64,000 nucleotides of DNA from the NCBI RefSeq assembly GCF_000023225.1, contig NC_013173.1:3412501-3476500 (forward strand), given 5' to 3'. A program made the position numbers and the translations under genes. Below the pieces are notes generated by a model, which was not told the origin of the DNA, did not search any database, and was given only the letters and a program-made list of their open reading frames with translations. Positions 43,082-53,087 of the stretch are shown here, in pieces. Source of the DNA: Desulfomicrobium baculatum DSM 4028. Its GTDB lineage: Bacteria > Desulfobacterota > Desulfovibrionia > Desulfovibrionales > Desulfomicrobiaceae. Position 1 is the first letter of the stretch. Every line of letters begins with the position of its first letter.

Positions 43082-44269
43082 ATGCCCGCGTTCCTTCACC
43101 TGCTCCTCTGCCTTGCCCTGCTGCTTGCCGCTTGCGGTCAAGACGACGCCCCCTCACGGCCCGAACCGCGAACCATCCAGGCCCAGACCCTGCGCCTGGC
43201 GCTGACCGAGGCGAGGGAGTGCAGGAGCCTTCCCGGGCAGGTCCAGTCGCGCAACAGCGTGACCCTGGCCAGCAAAACCAGCGGCACGGTGACGGAAATC
43301 CTGGCCCGTGAGGGAGACACCCTCACGGCCGGTCAGACCATCCTGCGCATCGACGACGCCGAACTGCGCCAGCGCGAGCAGAGCGTGCGCGCCACGGCCG
43401 GGCAGGCCGGTCTGGAAAGCAAGGCCCTGGCCGCACGCAAGGCGCAGGCCAAGGCTACCTTTGACCGCATGCAGAAGCTTCTGCAGCAGGCAGCGGTCAG
43501 TCGCGACGATGTGGACCGGGCCCGGGCCGAGTACGAGGCCCTAGCCAGCCAGGAAAAAGCCCTGGCCGCGCAGTCCTCCGCCGCCGGATTCCAAGGCGCT
43601 GAAATCCGCGCCCTGATGCGGTACAACACCGTATCCTCGCCTTTGAACGGGGTACTGACGCGCCGACATGTCGACCTGGGAGCCTTTGTACAGGCCGGGA
43701 CGCCCCTGGCCGAAGTGGATGACCTGAGCAGCGGCTTCGACCTCGTGGCCCAGGCCGACGAATCCCTGCTCGGGAGCATCAGGGAGGGCATGAGCGTGGT
43801 CGCCCTCATCCCCTCGCTGTCCGCGGCTCCTTTTCTGACCACCCTCTCGGCCGTGATCGGCCAGGTGGACCCCGCCAGCCGCGCCTTCCGAGTCAAGGCC
43901 GCCCTTGACGGCACGCCAAGCCCCGGCATGTTCGGCAAGGTCTGCGTACCCGTCGGCACGGCTAAAAAACTGCTCGCGCCAGAGGCTGCCTTGCGGCCGC
44001 GCGGAGAGCTGACCACAGCGCTGATCGTGGACGAGGATTCCATGCTGCGCCTGCGCATCGTCAAGATCGGCGGGGTCTACCAAAAGGCCGTGCTGGACGG
44101 GCAGACCTTCATCCTCCAGACCGGCCAGACCGGCGCCGGCCAACTGGACGAGGCACCCGCAGGAGGCGAAATCCTGGTGGAAGTGCTGTCCGGTCTGGCC
44201 CCGAACGACGAAGTGGTCCTCAGCGCGCCCGCCGTGGCCCGCGAAGGCGACCGCCTGGCGCGGGAATAA
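43082..44269 (+). CDS. RND efflux periplasmic adaptor lipoprotein (HlyD/MFP family)
   Basis: A 395-residue protein with lipoprotein signal and lipobox LLLAACG. It shows the membrane-fusion layout: a biotinyl-lipoyl-like part (VTLASKTSGTVTEILAREGDTLTAGQTILRID), an alpha-helical hairpin (EQSVRATAGQAGLESKALAARKAQ and on), then beta-barrel and membrane-proximal parts. It links the inner membrane RND pump encoded 3 bp downstream to an outer membrane channel, which is not in this window. Start at 43082 is supported by GGAGAG upstream. Confidence 0.92.
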   Translation: MPAFLHLLLCLALLLAACGQDDAPSRPEPRTIQAQTLRLALTEARECRSLPGQVQSRNSVTLASKTSGTVTEILAREGDTLTAGQTILRIDDAELRQREQSVRATAGQAGLESKALAARKAQAKATFDRMQKLLQQAAVSRDDVDRARAEYEALASQEKALAAQSSAAGFQGAEIRALMRYNTVSSPLNGVLTRRHVDLGAFVQAGTPLAEVDDLSSGFDLVAQADESLLGSIREGMSVVALIPSLSAAPFLTTLSAVIGQVDPASRAFRVKAALDGTPSPGMFGKVCVPVGTAKKLLAPEAALRPRGELTTALIVDEDSMLRLRIVKIGGVYQKAVLDGQTFILQTGQTGAGQLDEAPAGGEILVEVLSGLAPNDEVVLSAPAVAREGDRLARE

Positions 44270-44272
44270 GCC

Positions 44273-47200
44273 ATGTCCGACCACCCCTCCCACAACCATG
44301 ATTTTCTGACCCGCATCACCGCGAGCTTCGTGGACTCCAAGCTCGTGCCGCTCATTATCGTCTTTTCCATTTTTCTCGGCGTGTTCGCCGTGCTGCGCAC
44401 CCCGAGCGAGGAAGAGCCGCAGATCATCGTGCCCATGATCGACATCATGGTCGAAATGCCCGGAGCCATGCCCGAGGAGATCGAAAAGCGCGTCGTCGGC
44501 CCCATGGAAAAACTGCTCTGGGAGATTCCGGGGGTGGAATACGTCTACTCCACGGCCATGGACGGCCAGGCCCTGACCATCGTGCGCTTTCTGGTCGGCG
44601 AGGATGTGGAGAGGAGCCTGATCAAGGCCTACAGCAAGCTCTACCAGCACCTGGACTGGATTCCGCCCAGATGCTCCCAGCCGATCTTGAAACCCCGCTC
44701 CATCGACGACGTGCCGGTCCTGGCCGTGGCCCTGACCAGTGAAACTCACGACAGCCGCACCCTGCGCCAAGTCGGCGCCGAAGTGGCCGAAAGCCTGCGG
44801 GCCATCAGCGGGGTCTCGGAAGTAAGCCTCATCGGCGGCCGCAAACGGGCGCTGACAGTGGAGGTGAATCCGGAGCGGCTGCGCCAGCTGAATCTGGACA
44901 GCGTGGATGTTGCTGCGGCCATTGCGGGACAGAATCAGGCAGACCAGAGCGGACTGATGACCGCCGCCGGGGCCAGCCGCCAAGTCCGCCTCGACAATGC
45001 CCTGCGCTCCGCCGCTGACGTGGCGGGCACGGTCATCGCCGTGCGTGACGGCCACCCCGTAACCCTGGGCAATGTGGCGCAAATCAGCGACGGCTGGGCC
45101 GAACCCGAGGATTACGTCCTCTTTGCTCCGGGAACGAAGGCCGGCGTCAAGGGCATAACATCCGGGGCCGGACAGCTCCAGCCCGCCATCACCCTGACCG
45201 TGGCCAAGCGTCCGGGCATCAATGCCACTGAGCTGTGCCAAAAGGCGCTGGCGACCATCGAGAGCCTGCGCGGCATGGTCATTCCGGCGGACATGCAGAC
45301 CGTGATCGTGCGCGACTACGGGGAAACGGCCAAGCACAAATCCGACGAACTGCTCTTCCATCTGGCCATCGCGGCCCTGTCCGTGGGGGCCATCGTGGCC
45401 TTTTTCCTCGGCGGACGGGCCAGCATAGTGGTCATGGTAGCCGTGCCGGTGACCCTGGCCGTGACGCTGGCCACCTACTGGCTGCTGGGCTACACCCTGA
45501 ACCGGGTCACGCTTTTTGCCCTCATCTTCTGCATCGGCATCCTGGTGGACGACCCCATCGTGGACGTGGAGAATATCGTGCGCCACGTGCGCCTGCCCGG
45601 CTCGGCCGGACGCCCCTTTTCCCAGGTCATCATCAAGGCGGTCAGCGAAGTACGCGCGCCCCTGGTCCTGGCCACCTTCACGGTCATCGCGGCCATCATG
45701 CCCATGGCCTTCGTGGGCGGGCTGATGGGACCGTACATGCGGCCCATGCCCGTGGGCGCGAGCATGGCCATGCTGCTGTCCATGGCCGTGGCCTTCGTCA
45801 TCACCCCCTGGCTGGCCAAGCGGGTGCTCAAACCCTCAAGCAGCCATGAGCACGAAACCCACGACGACATCTTCACGCGCGGCTACATCTGGCTCATGCG
45901 CCATCTCATCGAAAAGTCCCATTTCCGCGCCCTCTTCCTGGCCGGAATGGTCGCCCTGCTGCTCCTGGCCGTCAGCCTCTTCCCTTTGAAAGCCGTACTG
46001 GTCAAGATGCTGCCCTTCGACAACAAGAGCGAGTTCGAGATCGTCATCGACATGCCCGACGGAACGGGGCTTGAGACGACCATGGCCGCCGCGGAAACCC
46101 TGTCGCGCTCCATCACCCGGGAACCCGAGGTGACCGACGTGCAGCTTTACGTCGGCACGGCCGCGCCCTTTTCCTTCAACGGGCTGGTACGCCATTATTA
46201 TCTGCGCCGGGGTCCGAATGTGGCCCAGATTCAGGTCAATCTGGTCGGCCGCGGAGACCGCGATGCCTCCAGCCACGAGATCGCGGGCCGGGTGCGTGAA
46301 AACATAGCGCCGCTGGCCAAAAAACTCGGAGCGCGGATCAAGGTGGTGGAAGTGCCGCCCGGCCCGCCCGTGCTGCAGACCCTGGTGGCGGAAATCTACG
46401 GCCCGACGCACGAATCGAGGCTGGCCGTGGCCAGGCAGGTCAAGGACATCTTTACCCGGACGCAAAGCGTGGTCGATGTGGACTGGCTGGTGAACGATCC
46501 GCGGCCGGAGACGCGGGTGCGCGTGGATGCTGAAAAAGCCCTGCAAAACGGCATCAACCCGGACCGGGCCAGGCAGGTGCTGGCCGCCTCCGTTAAAGGA
46601 ACGCAGGTCGGCATCCTGCACGATCCCCGCGCCCGGGAGGATGTGCCTATCGTGGTTCGCCCGCCCATCTCCAGGCGCTCACACTCCCGGGACCTGGAAA
46701 CCCTGCCCGTGCGGGGAGAAAATGGAAAAATGGTGTCTCTGGACCAGATCGCAAGCCTGGCTCAAGGAGTCACGCCGGGCTACATCTACCACAAGAACAT
46801 GCTGCCTGTGATCTACGTAACGGCGGACATGGCCGGAGAGGAAGAGAGCCCGGTCTACGGCATGGCCCGCATCGACGAAGCCCTGGACGAGCTGGGCCGG
46901 ACCGGCCAGGGCGCCTGGCAGGCCGGAGACACGCGCCCCCTGACCCGCCTCTACACCAGCGGCCCGGACACGACCCACGACATCGCCATGAAATGGGACG
47001 GGGAATGGCAGATCACCTACGAGGTCTTCCGGGACATGGGCGTGGCCTTCGCCGTGGTGCTGGTGCTCGTGGCCATTCTGGTGGTGGGCTGGTTTGGATC
47101 GTACACGACGCCGCTGGCCATCATGATCCCGATTCCGCTCTCGCTCATCGGCATCATCCCGGCCCACGCCATCTCCGGTTCATTCTTCACGGCCACGTCC

Positions 47201-47527
47201 ATGATCGGCTTCATCGCCGGGGCGGGGATCGTGGTCCGCAACTCCATCATCCTGGTCGACTTCATCACCATGCGCCGCGAGCAGGGCGAAACGCTGGAAA
47301 ACGCCGTGGTCGAAGCCGGAGCCGTACGCTTCCGGCCCATGGTCCTGACCGCGCTGTCCGTAGTGGCCGGAGCCTTCGTCATCCTCTTCGACCCCATCTT
47401 CCAGGGCTTGGCCATCTCGCTTCTGGCCGGAGAAGTGGCGGCGACGCTCTTTTCGAGGATGGTCGTACCGGTGATGTATTATCTGGATCAGCGGGGGAAG
47501 GGGACGAACGCGCAGACCGCATCGTGA
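44273..47527 (+). CDS. RND-family efflux transporter permease (AcrB/HAE1-like)
   Basis: A 1084-residue inner membrane pump with the RND pattern: helix 1 at about residues 24-42, a large periplasmic loop, helices 2-6, a second large loop and helices 7-12. Conserved pieces include VEMPGAMPEEIEKRVVGPME, GILVDDPIVDVENIVRHV (proton-relay Asp pair in helix 4), and the C-terminal FIAGAGIVVRNSIILVDFI. It exports drugs, solvents or similar amphiphiles. Substrate cannot be read from sequence. Confidence 0.95.
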   Translation: MSDHPSHNHDFLTRITASFVDSKLVPLIIVFSIFLGVFAVLRTPSEEEPQIIVPMIDIMVEMPGAMPEEIEKRVVGPMEKLLWEIPGVEYVYSTAMDGQALTIVRFLVGEDVERSLIKAYSKLYQHLDWIPPRCSQPILKPRSIDDVPVLAVALTSETHDSRTLRQVGAEVAESLRAISGVSEVSLIGGRKRALTVEVNPERLRQLNLDSVDVAAAIAGQNQADQSGLMTAAGASRQVRLDNALRSAADVAGTVIAVRDGHPVTLGNVAQISDGWAEPEDYVLFAPGTKAGVKGITSGAGQLQPAITLTVAKRPGINATELCQKALATIESLRGMVIPADMQTVIVRDYGETAKHKSDELLFHLAIAALSVGAIVAFFLGGRASIVVMVAVPVTLAVTLATYWLLGYTLNRVTLFALIFCIGILVDDPIVDVENIVRHVRLPGSAGRPFSQVIIKAVSEVRAPLVLATFTVIAAIMPMAFVGGLMGPYMRPMPVGASMAMLLSMAVAFVITPWLAKRVLKPSSSHEHETHDDIFTRGYIWLMRHLIEKSHFRALFLAGMVALLLLAVSLFPLKAVLVKMLPFDNKSEFEIVIDMPDGTGLETTMAAAETLSRSITREPEVTDVQLYVGTAAPFSFNGLVRHYYLRRGPNVAQIQVNLVGRGDRDASSHEIAGRVRENIAPLAKKLGARIKVVEVPPGPPVLQTLVAEIYGPTHESRLAVARQVKDIFTRTQSVVDVDWLVNDPRPETRVRVDAEKALQNGINPDRARQVLAASVKGTQVGILHDPRAREDVPIVVRPPISRRSHSRDLETLPVRGENGKMVSLDQIASLAQGVTPGYIYHKNMLPVIYVTADMAGEEESPVYGMARIDEALDELGRTGQGAWQAGDTRPLTRLYTSGPDTTHDIAMKWDGEWQITYEVFRDMGVAFAVVLVLVAILVVGWFGSYTTPLAIMIPIPLSLIGIIPAHAISGSFFTATSMIGFIAGAGIVVRNSIILVDFITMRREQGETLENAVVEAGAVRFRPMVLTALSVVAGAFVILFDPIFQGLAISLLAGEVAATLFSRMVVPVMYYLDQRGKGTNAQTAS

Positions 47528-47552
47528 TCGAGCGAACGCTGCAGCGAACGGC

Positions 47553-48734
47553 TCAGTCCACCAGCACCTCAAGCCCCTTCAGATAGGCTCCTTCCGGAAA
47601 GGCCAGGGACACGGGATGGTCGCCGGCCTGGGTCAGGCGGCGGACGATGCGGCCGGTGCGGCCGGCGTCCAGGGCCGCGTCGGACACGATTTTCTGAAAC
47701 AGGGAGTCTTCCATGAGCCCGGAGCAGGAGAAGGTAAAAAGCCGTCCTCCGGGGTTCAGGAGACGCAAGGCGCAAAGGTTGATATCCTTGTAGCCTCTGG
47801 CCGCGCGGTTCAGGCTGGCCTTGGAATCGACGAATTTGGGCGGATCGAGCACGATAATATCAAAGGTACGACCTTCCTTGTGCCAGGTCCGAAGAATCTG
47901 GAAGGCGTCACCGCAGACTGTGTCCATGCTCCCGGCCGCAAAGCCATTGAGGTCCCGGTTGCGCTCGGCCAGGGTCAGGGCCGGGGCCGAGGCGTCGAGT
48001 TGGGTCACATGCGCCGCCCCTGCGCCCAAAGCGGCCAGGCCGAAACCTCCGGTGTAGGAAAAGCAGTTCAGCACCTCGCGTCCCCTGGCGGCCGCGCCCA
48101 CGGCCAGACGGCTGTCGCGCTGATCCAGATAGAAGCCGGTCTTGTGGCCGCCATGCACATCGACCAGATATTTCACGCCGTTTTCATGAATCTCGACCTG
48201 CTCGGGAATGCGGCCATGCACGGCCTCCACCCTTGCGGACAGCCCTTCCTTGGCCCGCACATCCACATCGGAGCGCTCCAGAATGGCTTCGTCCGGGAAG
48301 AGGCGGCGCAATGCGCCGACAATGGTTTCACGCCAGAATTCCGCGCCTGCGGTCAGCAGCTGAAAAACAAGAACACCGGCATAGCGATCCAAAATCAGAC
48401 CGGGCAGGCCGTCGGATTCGGAATGAACCAGGCGCAGCGCGTTGCTCGCGCTCTCGAAATCCTTTCTCCTGCCGGCCGACTCACGAATGCGGCGCTCAAA
48501 GAATCCCTCGTCGATTGCTTGCTCGGCATCGAAAGTCCAGACCCGGCCCATGATCTGCGATTTGGGTGAAAAAGAAGCCCGGGCCAGCCACTGTCCATTC
48601 TGCCCGAGGACGTCCACGGTCTGTCCGGATGCAGGTCGGCCCTTGACAGTGGCCACGGCACCGGAAAAGATCCAGGGATGACGCCTGAGCAGAGATTTTT
48701 CCCGCCCCGCGACGATGATGAGTTGTGGGTCCAT
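47553..48734 (-). CDS. Class I SAM-dependent RNA methyltransferase (RlmI-like)
   Basis: A 393-residue protein with an N-terminal PUA-like domain (IIVAGREKSLLRRHPWIFSGAV) and a Rossmann methyltransferase domain: FYLDQRDSRLAVG, VLNCFSYTGGFGLAAL, DASAPALTLAERN, and the catalytic-region motif LDPPKFVDSK. RlmI methylates cytosine 1962 of 23S rRNA. Start ATG 48734 has AAGGA eight nt upstream. Divergent from tonB. Confidence 0.9.
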   Translation of the reverse strand: MDPQLIIVAGREKSLLRRHPWIFSGAVATVKGRPASGQTVDVLGQNGQWLARASFSPKSQIMGRVWTFDAEQAIDEGFFERRIRESAGRRKDFESASNALRLVHSESDGLPGLILDRYAGVLVFQLLTAGAEFWRETIVGALRRLFPDEAILERSDVDVRAKEGLSARVEAVHGRIPEQVEIHENGVKYLVDVHGGHKTGFYLDQRDSRLAVGAAARGREVLNCFSYTGGFGLAALGAGAAHVTQLDASAPALTLAERNRDLNGFAAGSMDTVCGDAFQILRTWHKEGRTFDIIVLDPPKFVDSKASLNRAARGYKDINLCALRLLNPGGRLFTFSCSGLMEDSLFQKIVSDAALDAGRTGRIVRRLTQAGDHPVSLAFPEGAYLKGLEVLVD

Positions 48735-48837
48735 GATGATGTCCTTGCTGCGCATGGGGATGACCCGTGCGGTGAAGTCCTGCGCGCCGGTAGCGGGCAG
48801 GCTGCGCAAGACATAGGAAAAGCCAAAGAAGGCGTCC

Positions 48838-49868
48838 ATGGGAAAAATCGCTCTGCGCTTCCAGGACGGCAGACAGCGCCAGGCAGGAAGCGGTCATTTC
48901 AAATCCCGCAGTGTCTTGTGTCCGTGGTCTGCGCGCTGCTGGTTCATGCCCTGGTCCTGGCCGCGGTCGGAAAATGGCTTGGATCCGGCGGCGGAGGATC
49001 AGGCGGCCCCATGCTCATGGCTCTGGAGCTTTCCGGCGGCGGCACAGGAGCCGGACTTTCTTCCGGGAAACAAGCAGGAACTGACGAATCCTCCCTGCTG
49101 CCCTTGCTGGGCGGTTCGGCCGCACCACCCGCCCCCGCCGATGGCGAAGCTTTGTCCACAACGCCGCCGGCTGCCGAAGCGAAAGATCCGGCCCGGAAGT
49201 TGCCGCCCGCCCCTGCCCAGGTCCCTGCGGTGCAAAAGCCAGCTCCGACGCCCACCAAGCAGACGCCGATCACGCACAGACCTCCCAAACAGGTCCCGCC
49301 TGAGCAAACCCTTGCCAAGCAGCCCGACCCCGGAAAAAAAACCCAGAATCCGCAGCAACTCGACGCCGACATTGCCACTGCGGAATTACCAGAAGAGCCG
49401 GCCGTGGATTCTCCCGGCAGCCACGCGGGTGATCCCGAATCCGCAGCGCTTCCAGCCGGAGCCGGCAACCGCGCGCAAGGCACGGATCAAGGAAGCCGCT
49501 CCGGCGCATCGGGGGCTGGAGCCAACATCGGCGAGTCTGGTGCGGACGGGAACATGCGCGGCAGGTCTGGAGCGGGAGGCAGCCTGGTCACGTTCGGCGC
49601 ACCCGGCGGTCCGGGCGTTGTACGCATGGCCCGGCCAAGATATCCGCACGAAGCCAGGCGGCTGGGCAAGGAAGGCGTAGTGGTCTTGAAGCTTTCCCTG
49701 GACGAAACTGGAGCCGTGCGCGATGTGGAAGTCTTGCAGGGCGTGGGTTTCGGCCTGGAAGAGGCTTCCCGGGAAGCGGTCCTGCTTTCACGTTTCCGTC
49801 CCGCGACCTTGAAGGGCAGACCCGTAGCCTGCCAGGTTATTTTACCCATCCATTTCAAGTTGCGTTAG
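48838..49868 (+). CDS. tonB: TonB-like energy transducer; N-terminus joined by a -1 frameshift
   Basis: The main frame (to 49868) encodes a hydrophobic anchor (LVSVVCALLVHALVLAAVG), a long Pro/Ala/Lys-rich and Gly-rich spacer, and a TonB C-terminal domain (RPRYPHEARRLGKEGVVVLK to VACQVILPIHFKLR). It would transmit proton-motive force to outer membrane receptors. The only good start, ATG 48838 with AAGG 5 nt upstream, is in another frame; a -1 shift at GGGAAAA (48840-48846) joins it to MGKNRSALPGRQ... and gives a 343-residue, normally laid out TonB. Without a shift, the first canonical start is GTG 48918, without a ribosome site. Confidence 0.85.
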
Positions 49869-49985
49869 GCCGCCCCTTTTCATGGCAGGCTCAGACCATT
49901 GCCAGGAACCTGGACTCTGATCTATGATTTTTCGTCAGGCACCCGGCAAACCGCCCTCCCGCACATATTTCAAGGCAGGTCCAGC

Positions 49986-50534
49986 ATGCGCGAAAGAGTT
50001 GAGTGGTCGATAGAAGTTCCAATCTTTCGCAACCCGGTCATCCTCAGGCAACTGGGGCTGGCCGTCGGCATCCCCTTCGGGCTGATTTTCGTGATCATGC
50101 TCGCAAGCGGGGCCTCGATCGCAGACCTCCGCTATCCGGCCATCCTCATCGGCCTGCTCTTCTTCCTGACCTGGCTCTTCATCAGAATCGTCTGGGGCGG
50201 CAAGTACGACGCCGAATTCGTCATCGACGGCAAGGGGATACGCTGCCGCACCGCCGCCCGTCAGGCCAAACAGAACCGCATCATCAACGGCCTCACCGTC
50301 GTGCTCGGCCTGCTTTCGGGGAAACCGGCCGTGGCCGGCGCAGGAGTGCTGGCCCAGTCGCGCCAGGATGTGCTGGTCAAATGGGGGAGCATCAAAAAAA
50401 TCAAAGAACTCCCCCGCAGCAATACAATCATGGTCTATGGAGGATTTGCCCAGAACATCGCCGTCTTCTGCATTCCGGAAAATTATCAGCAGATTCGAGA
50501 GTATATAGCGTCCAAGGTCCGACCCGGGAGCTGA
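49986..50534 (+). CDS. Small membrane protein of unknown function
   Basis: A 182-residue protein with two hydrophobic helices at about residues 22-42 and 50-67, a basic N-terminus (MRERVEWSIEVPIFRNPVIL) and a C-terminal cytoplasmic domain that looks like a PH/bacterial-PH type beta fold (YDAEFVIDGKGIRCRT, DVLVKWGSIKKIKELPRSN). No named family recognised. AAGGCAGG lies before the ATG. Confidence 0.75.
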   Translation: MRERVEWSIEVPIFRNPVILRQLGLAVGIPFGLIFVIMLASGASIADLRYPAILIGLLFFLTWLFIRIVWGGKYDAEFVIDGKGIRCRTAARQAKQNRIINGLTVVLGLLSGKPAVAGAGVLAQSRQDVLVKWGSIKKIKELPRSNTIMVYGGFAQNIAVFCIPENYQQIREYIASKVRPGS

Positions 50535-50549
50535 CGTGATGAAATCTCG

Positions 50550-50597
50550 AAAAAGAACCGCCCCGCCGGCTAATGTGCTGACGGGGCGGTTTTTCTT
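50550..50597. terminator. Bidirectional terminator between the membrane protein and malic enzyme genes
   Basis: AACCGCCCCG (50556-50565) and CGGGGCGGTT (50582-50591) form a 10-bp stem flanked by an A5 run on the left and T5 on the right. Serves both convergent genes. Confidence 0.85.
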
Positions 50598-50612
50598 ATT
50601 GAACGCGGACCG

Positions 50613-51935
50613 CTAGAAAATCTGCGGATAGGTCTTCACGAAGGCGTCCAGTCGTTCGCGCGATTTGGCGATGCGTTCGCGCAAGGACACGCGGTAGGCG
50701 TCCATGTCCGCGATGGGCTTGCGGGCCACGCCCGTGTCCATGGCGGCCTGGGCCACGGCGGCGGATTCGAACTCGATAAGGCGCAGGTCCACGGGTTTGG
50801 GGATGATGTAGTCGATGCCGAATTCAAGCTTGTCCACGCCATACGCCTCGACCACGTAGTCCGGCACCGGCTCCTTGGCCAGAGCTGCCAGGGCCTTGGC
50901 TGCCGCCAATTTCATTTCCTCGTTGATGTTCGAGGCCATGACGTCGAGTGCCCCGCGGAAGATGAAGGGGAAGCCGAGCACGTTGTTGATCTGGTTCGGG
51001 AAGTCCGAGCGGCCCGTGCCCATGATGGCGTCGGGACGGGCTTCCTTGGCCTCGGTGTAGGAGATTTCGGGAACCGGATTGGCGCAGGCGAAGATGATCG
51101 GGTTTTTGCCCATGCTCCGGACCATGTCCTGACTGACCACGCCCCCCTTGGACAGGCCCAGAAACATGTCCGCGCCGACCATGGCTTCGGCCAGTGAGCC
51201 GTAGGCTTTTTCCGTGGCGAACTCGCGCTTCTGCGGATTCAAGTCCGTGCGACCGGCGTGCATGTGCCCGCGAGAGTCGAACATGGCGACGTTTTCGAGC
51301 TTCACGCCCAGGGCAACATAGAGCCGGGTGCAGGAAATGGCCGCCGCGCCCGCGCCGGAGACGACAATGCGCAGGTCCTCGATCTTCTTGCCCGTGATTT
51401 CCAGCGCATTGATCAGACCGGCGGCGGAGATGATGGCCGTGCCGTGCTGGTCGTCATGGAAGACCGGGATGTTCATTTCTTTTTTGAGCTTGTCCTCGAT
51501 GTAAAAGCACTCCGGGGCCTTGATGTCTTCGAGGTTGATGCCGCCGAAGGTCGGCTCCATGGCCTTGACGATCTCGCAGAGCTTGTCCGGGTCGGTCACG
51601 TCGAGGTTGATGTCGTAAACATCCACATCCGCGAAAATCTTGAAGAGGAGCCCCTTGCCCTCCATAACCGGCTTGCCCGCATAGGCGCCGATGTTGCCCA
51701 GACCCAGCACGGCCGTGCCGTTGGACACGACGGCGACGAGGTTTCCGCGGCCCGTGTACTTGTAGGTCAGGTCCGGATCCTTGGCGATGGCCAGGCAGGA
51801 TTCGGCCACGCCCGGGCTGTAGGCCATGGTCAGATGCTTCTGGGTGGAATAGGGCTTGACCGGCACGACTTCGACTTTGCCGGGACGGACTTCGGAATGA
51901 TAATCTAGGGCTTCCTGGGGCGTGAAAAGAGCCAT
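50613..51935 (-). CDS. Malic enzyme (NAD(P)-dependent, decarboxylating)
   Basis: A 440-residue protein of the short bacterial type: [40 protein letters not shown], the metal/substrate segment [20 protein letters not shown], and the NAD(P) region [19 protein letters not shown]. It interconverts malate and pyruvate plus CO2. Start at ATG 51935 has GGAGG upstream; the frame extends to 52097. It lies downstream of frdCAB-fumAB and the repeat element, so it completes a pyruvate-malate-fumarate-succinate route. Confidence 0.95.
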   Translation of the reverse strand: MALFTPQEALDYHSEVRPGKVEVVPVKPYSTQKHLTMAYSPGVAESCLAIAKDPDLTYKYTGRGNLVAVVSNGTAVLGLGNIGAYAGKPVMEGKGLLFKIFADVDVYDINLDVTDPDKLCEIVKAMEPTFGGINLEDIKAPECFYIEDKLKKEMNIPVFHDDQHGTAIISAAGLINALEITGKKIEDLRIVVSGAGAAAISCTRLYVALGVKLENVAMFDSRGHMHAGRTDLNPQKREFATEKAYGSLAEAMVGADMFLGLSKGGVVSQDMVRSMGKNPIIFACANPVPEISYTEAKEARPDAIMGTGRSDFPNQINNVLGFPFIFRGALDVMASNINEEMKLAAAKALAALAKEPVPDYVVEAYGVDKLEFGIDYIIPKPVDLRLIEFESAAVAQAAMDTGVARKPIADMDAYRVSLRERIAKSRERLDAFVKTYPQIF

Positions 51936-52160
51936 GTTGTCCTCCAAATGTGATGCCGCCACGGCGGCGTTGATATTCATTCGCATCCCCTTCAAAGGGG
52001 TCAAGGCACAAGGCGACGCCCCGCATATCTTCCGGTTGTTACGCAGCGTATGCGGCCAGCGTTCGCACAGAACATGCCGGAGCGTCTGTTTTCGCAACTA
52101 ACATGAATAAAAATGATAAACGTCACGCCTGGATTTGCGGGATGGCGTGTTTATGCGGGT

Positions 52161-52517
52161 GGAAGAAGGGCGGCCACGCAGGGCCGCCCCTACGATACAT
52201 CACCCTGAAATCCATCACCATTCCCGCACCAACGATGCATCGCCACAAAATCCGTCCACGTCGGCGGTTGGCCCAGCAATGCATCACCCGAAATCCATCC
52301 ATATCATAGGGGCGAACCAACGATGCATCGTCCCGGAATCCATCCATATCGTCGGGACGGGCCAACGATGCATCGTCCCGGAACCCATCCATATCGTCGG
52401 GGCGAACCAACGATACATCGTCCCGGAATCCATCCATATCGTCGGGACGGGCCAACGATGCATCGTCCCGGAACCTACCAAACCGTAGGGGCGGCCCTAC
52501 GTTGCCGCCCTTCTTCC
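52161..52517. repeat. 357-bp element with 34-bp terminal inverted repeats and inner tandem repeats
   Basis: This is the content of the 594-bp gap between malic enzyme and fumB. Left arm 52161-52194 and right arm 52484-52517 match at 32 of 34 positions in inverted orientation. Between them lie degenerate units and a regular 45-bp tandem array (52295-52474). No transposase is encoded. It resembles a miniature inverted-repeat element. The rest (51936-52160) shows nothing further recognised apart from the malic enzyme promoter area. Confidence 0.85.
52295..52474 (+). repeat. 45-bp tandem repeat, four copies
   Basis: Copies start at 52295, 52340, 52385 and 52430, each beginning CCATCCATAT and containing the palindrome CGATGCATCG or a close variant. 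Odd and even copies alternate (GGGGCGAACC versus GGGACGGGCC), so the real duplicated unit may be 90 bp. No spacers, hence not CRISPR. Confidence 0.9.
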
Positions 52518-52529
52518 GCCCTGCGTCCC

Positions 52530-53087
52530 CTATTCCAGCCCAGCCGCCTTCCGGTCCGGCTGCACGTACAATTCTCCGCCGTGGGAATCGTTGATGACCA
52601 GCAGCGGGAAGTCAACCACGGTCAGTTCGCGGATGGCCTCCGGCCCAAGCTCGTCGAAGGCGATGACTTTGGCCGCCGTGATGCATTTGGACAAGAGCGC
52701 TCCAGCGCCGCCCGTGGCGCCGAAATACACGGCCGTATGGTCTTTCAAGGCCTGCTTGACGGCGTCGCTTCTTTTGCCCTTGCCCACCGAGGCCTTGCAG
52801 CCGAGCGAATGCAGGCGCGGGGCGTAGGTGTCCATGCGGTAGCTGGTGGTCGGTCCGGCCGCGCCGATGGGGCGGCCGGGAGGCGCGGGGCTGGGGCCCA
52901 CGTAGTAGATGACCGAGCCTTTCAGTTCGAAGGGCAGTGGCTCCGCCTTGTCCAAAAGGTCAACGAGGCGCTTGTGGGCCGCGTCGCGGGCCGTGTAGAT
53001 GGTGCCCGTCAGCCGCACCACGTCTCCGGCCTTGAGTTTGGCCATGGCCTCGTCCGTCAGGGGAGTTTGCAGATTGTATTCGGCCAT
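52530..53087 (-). CDS. fumB: Class I fumarate hydratase, beta (C-terminal) subunit
   Basis: A 185-residue protein with LQTPLTDEAMAKLKAGDVVRLTG, the catalytic-domain piece GPTTSYRMDTYAPRLHSLG and GKGKRSDAVKQAL. It is the C-terminal half of class I [4Fe-4S] fumarase (TtdB-like). With the alpha subunit it hydrates fumarate to malate. The start overlaps the alpha stop (TGATG). Confidence 0.95.
   Translation of the reverse strand: MAEYNLQTPLTDEAMAKLKAGDVVRLTGTIYTARDAAHKRLVDLLDKAEPLPFELKGSVIYYVGPSPAPPGRPIGAAGPTTSYRMDTYAPRLHSLGCKASVGKGKRSDAVKQALKDHTAVYFGATGGAGALLSKCITAAKVIAFDELGPEAIRELTVVDFPLLVINDSHGGELYVQPDRKAAGLE

Noticed and set aside
52123-52455. Open frames encoding a repeated peptide through the 45-bp array
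   Set aside because: The repeat unit is 45 bp, a multiple of three, so any frame without a stop stays open. There is no ribosome site or domain.
52295-52474. Possible CRISPR array
   Set aside because: Units are contiguous without variable spacers, and there are no cas genes.
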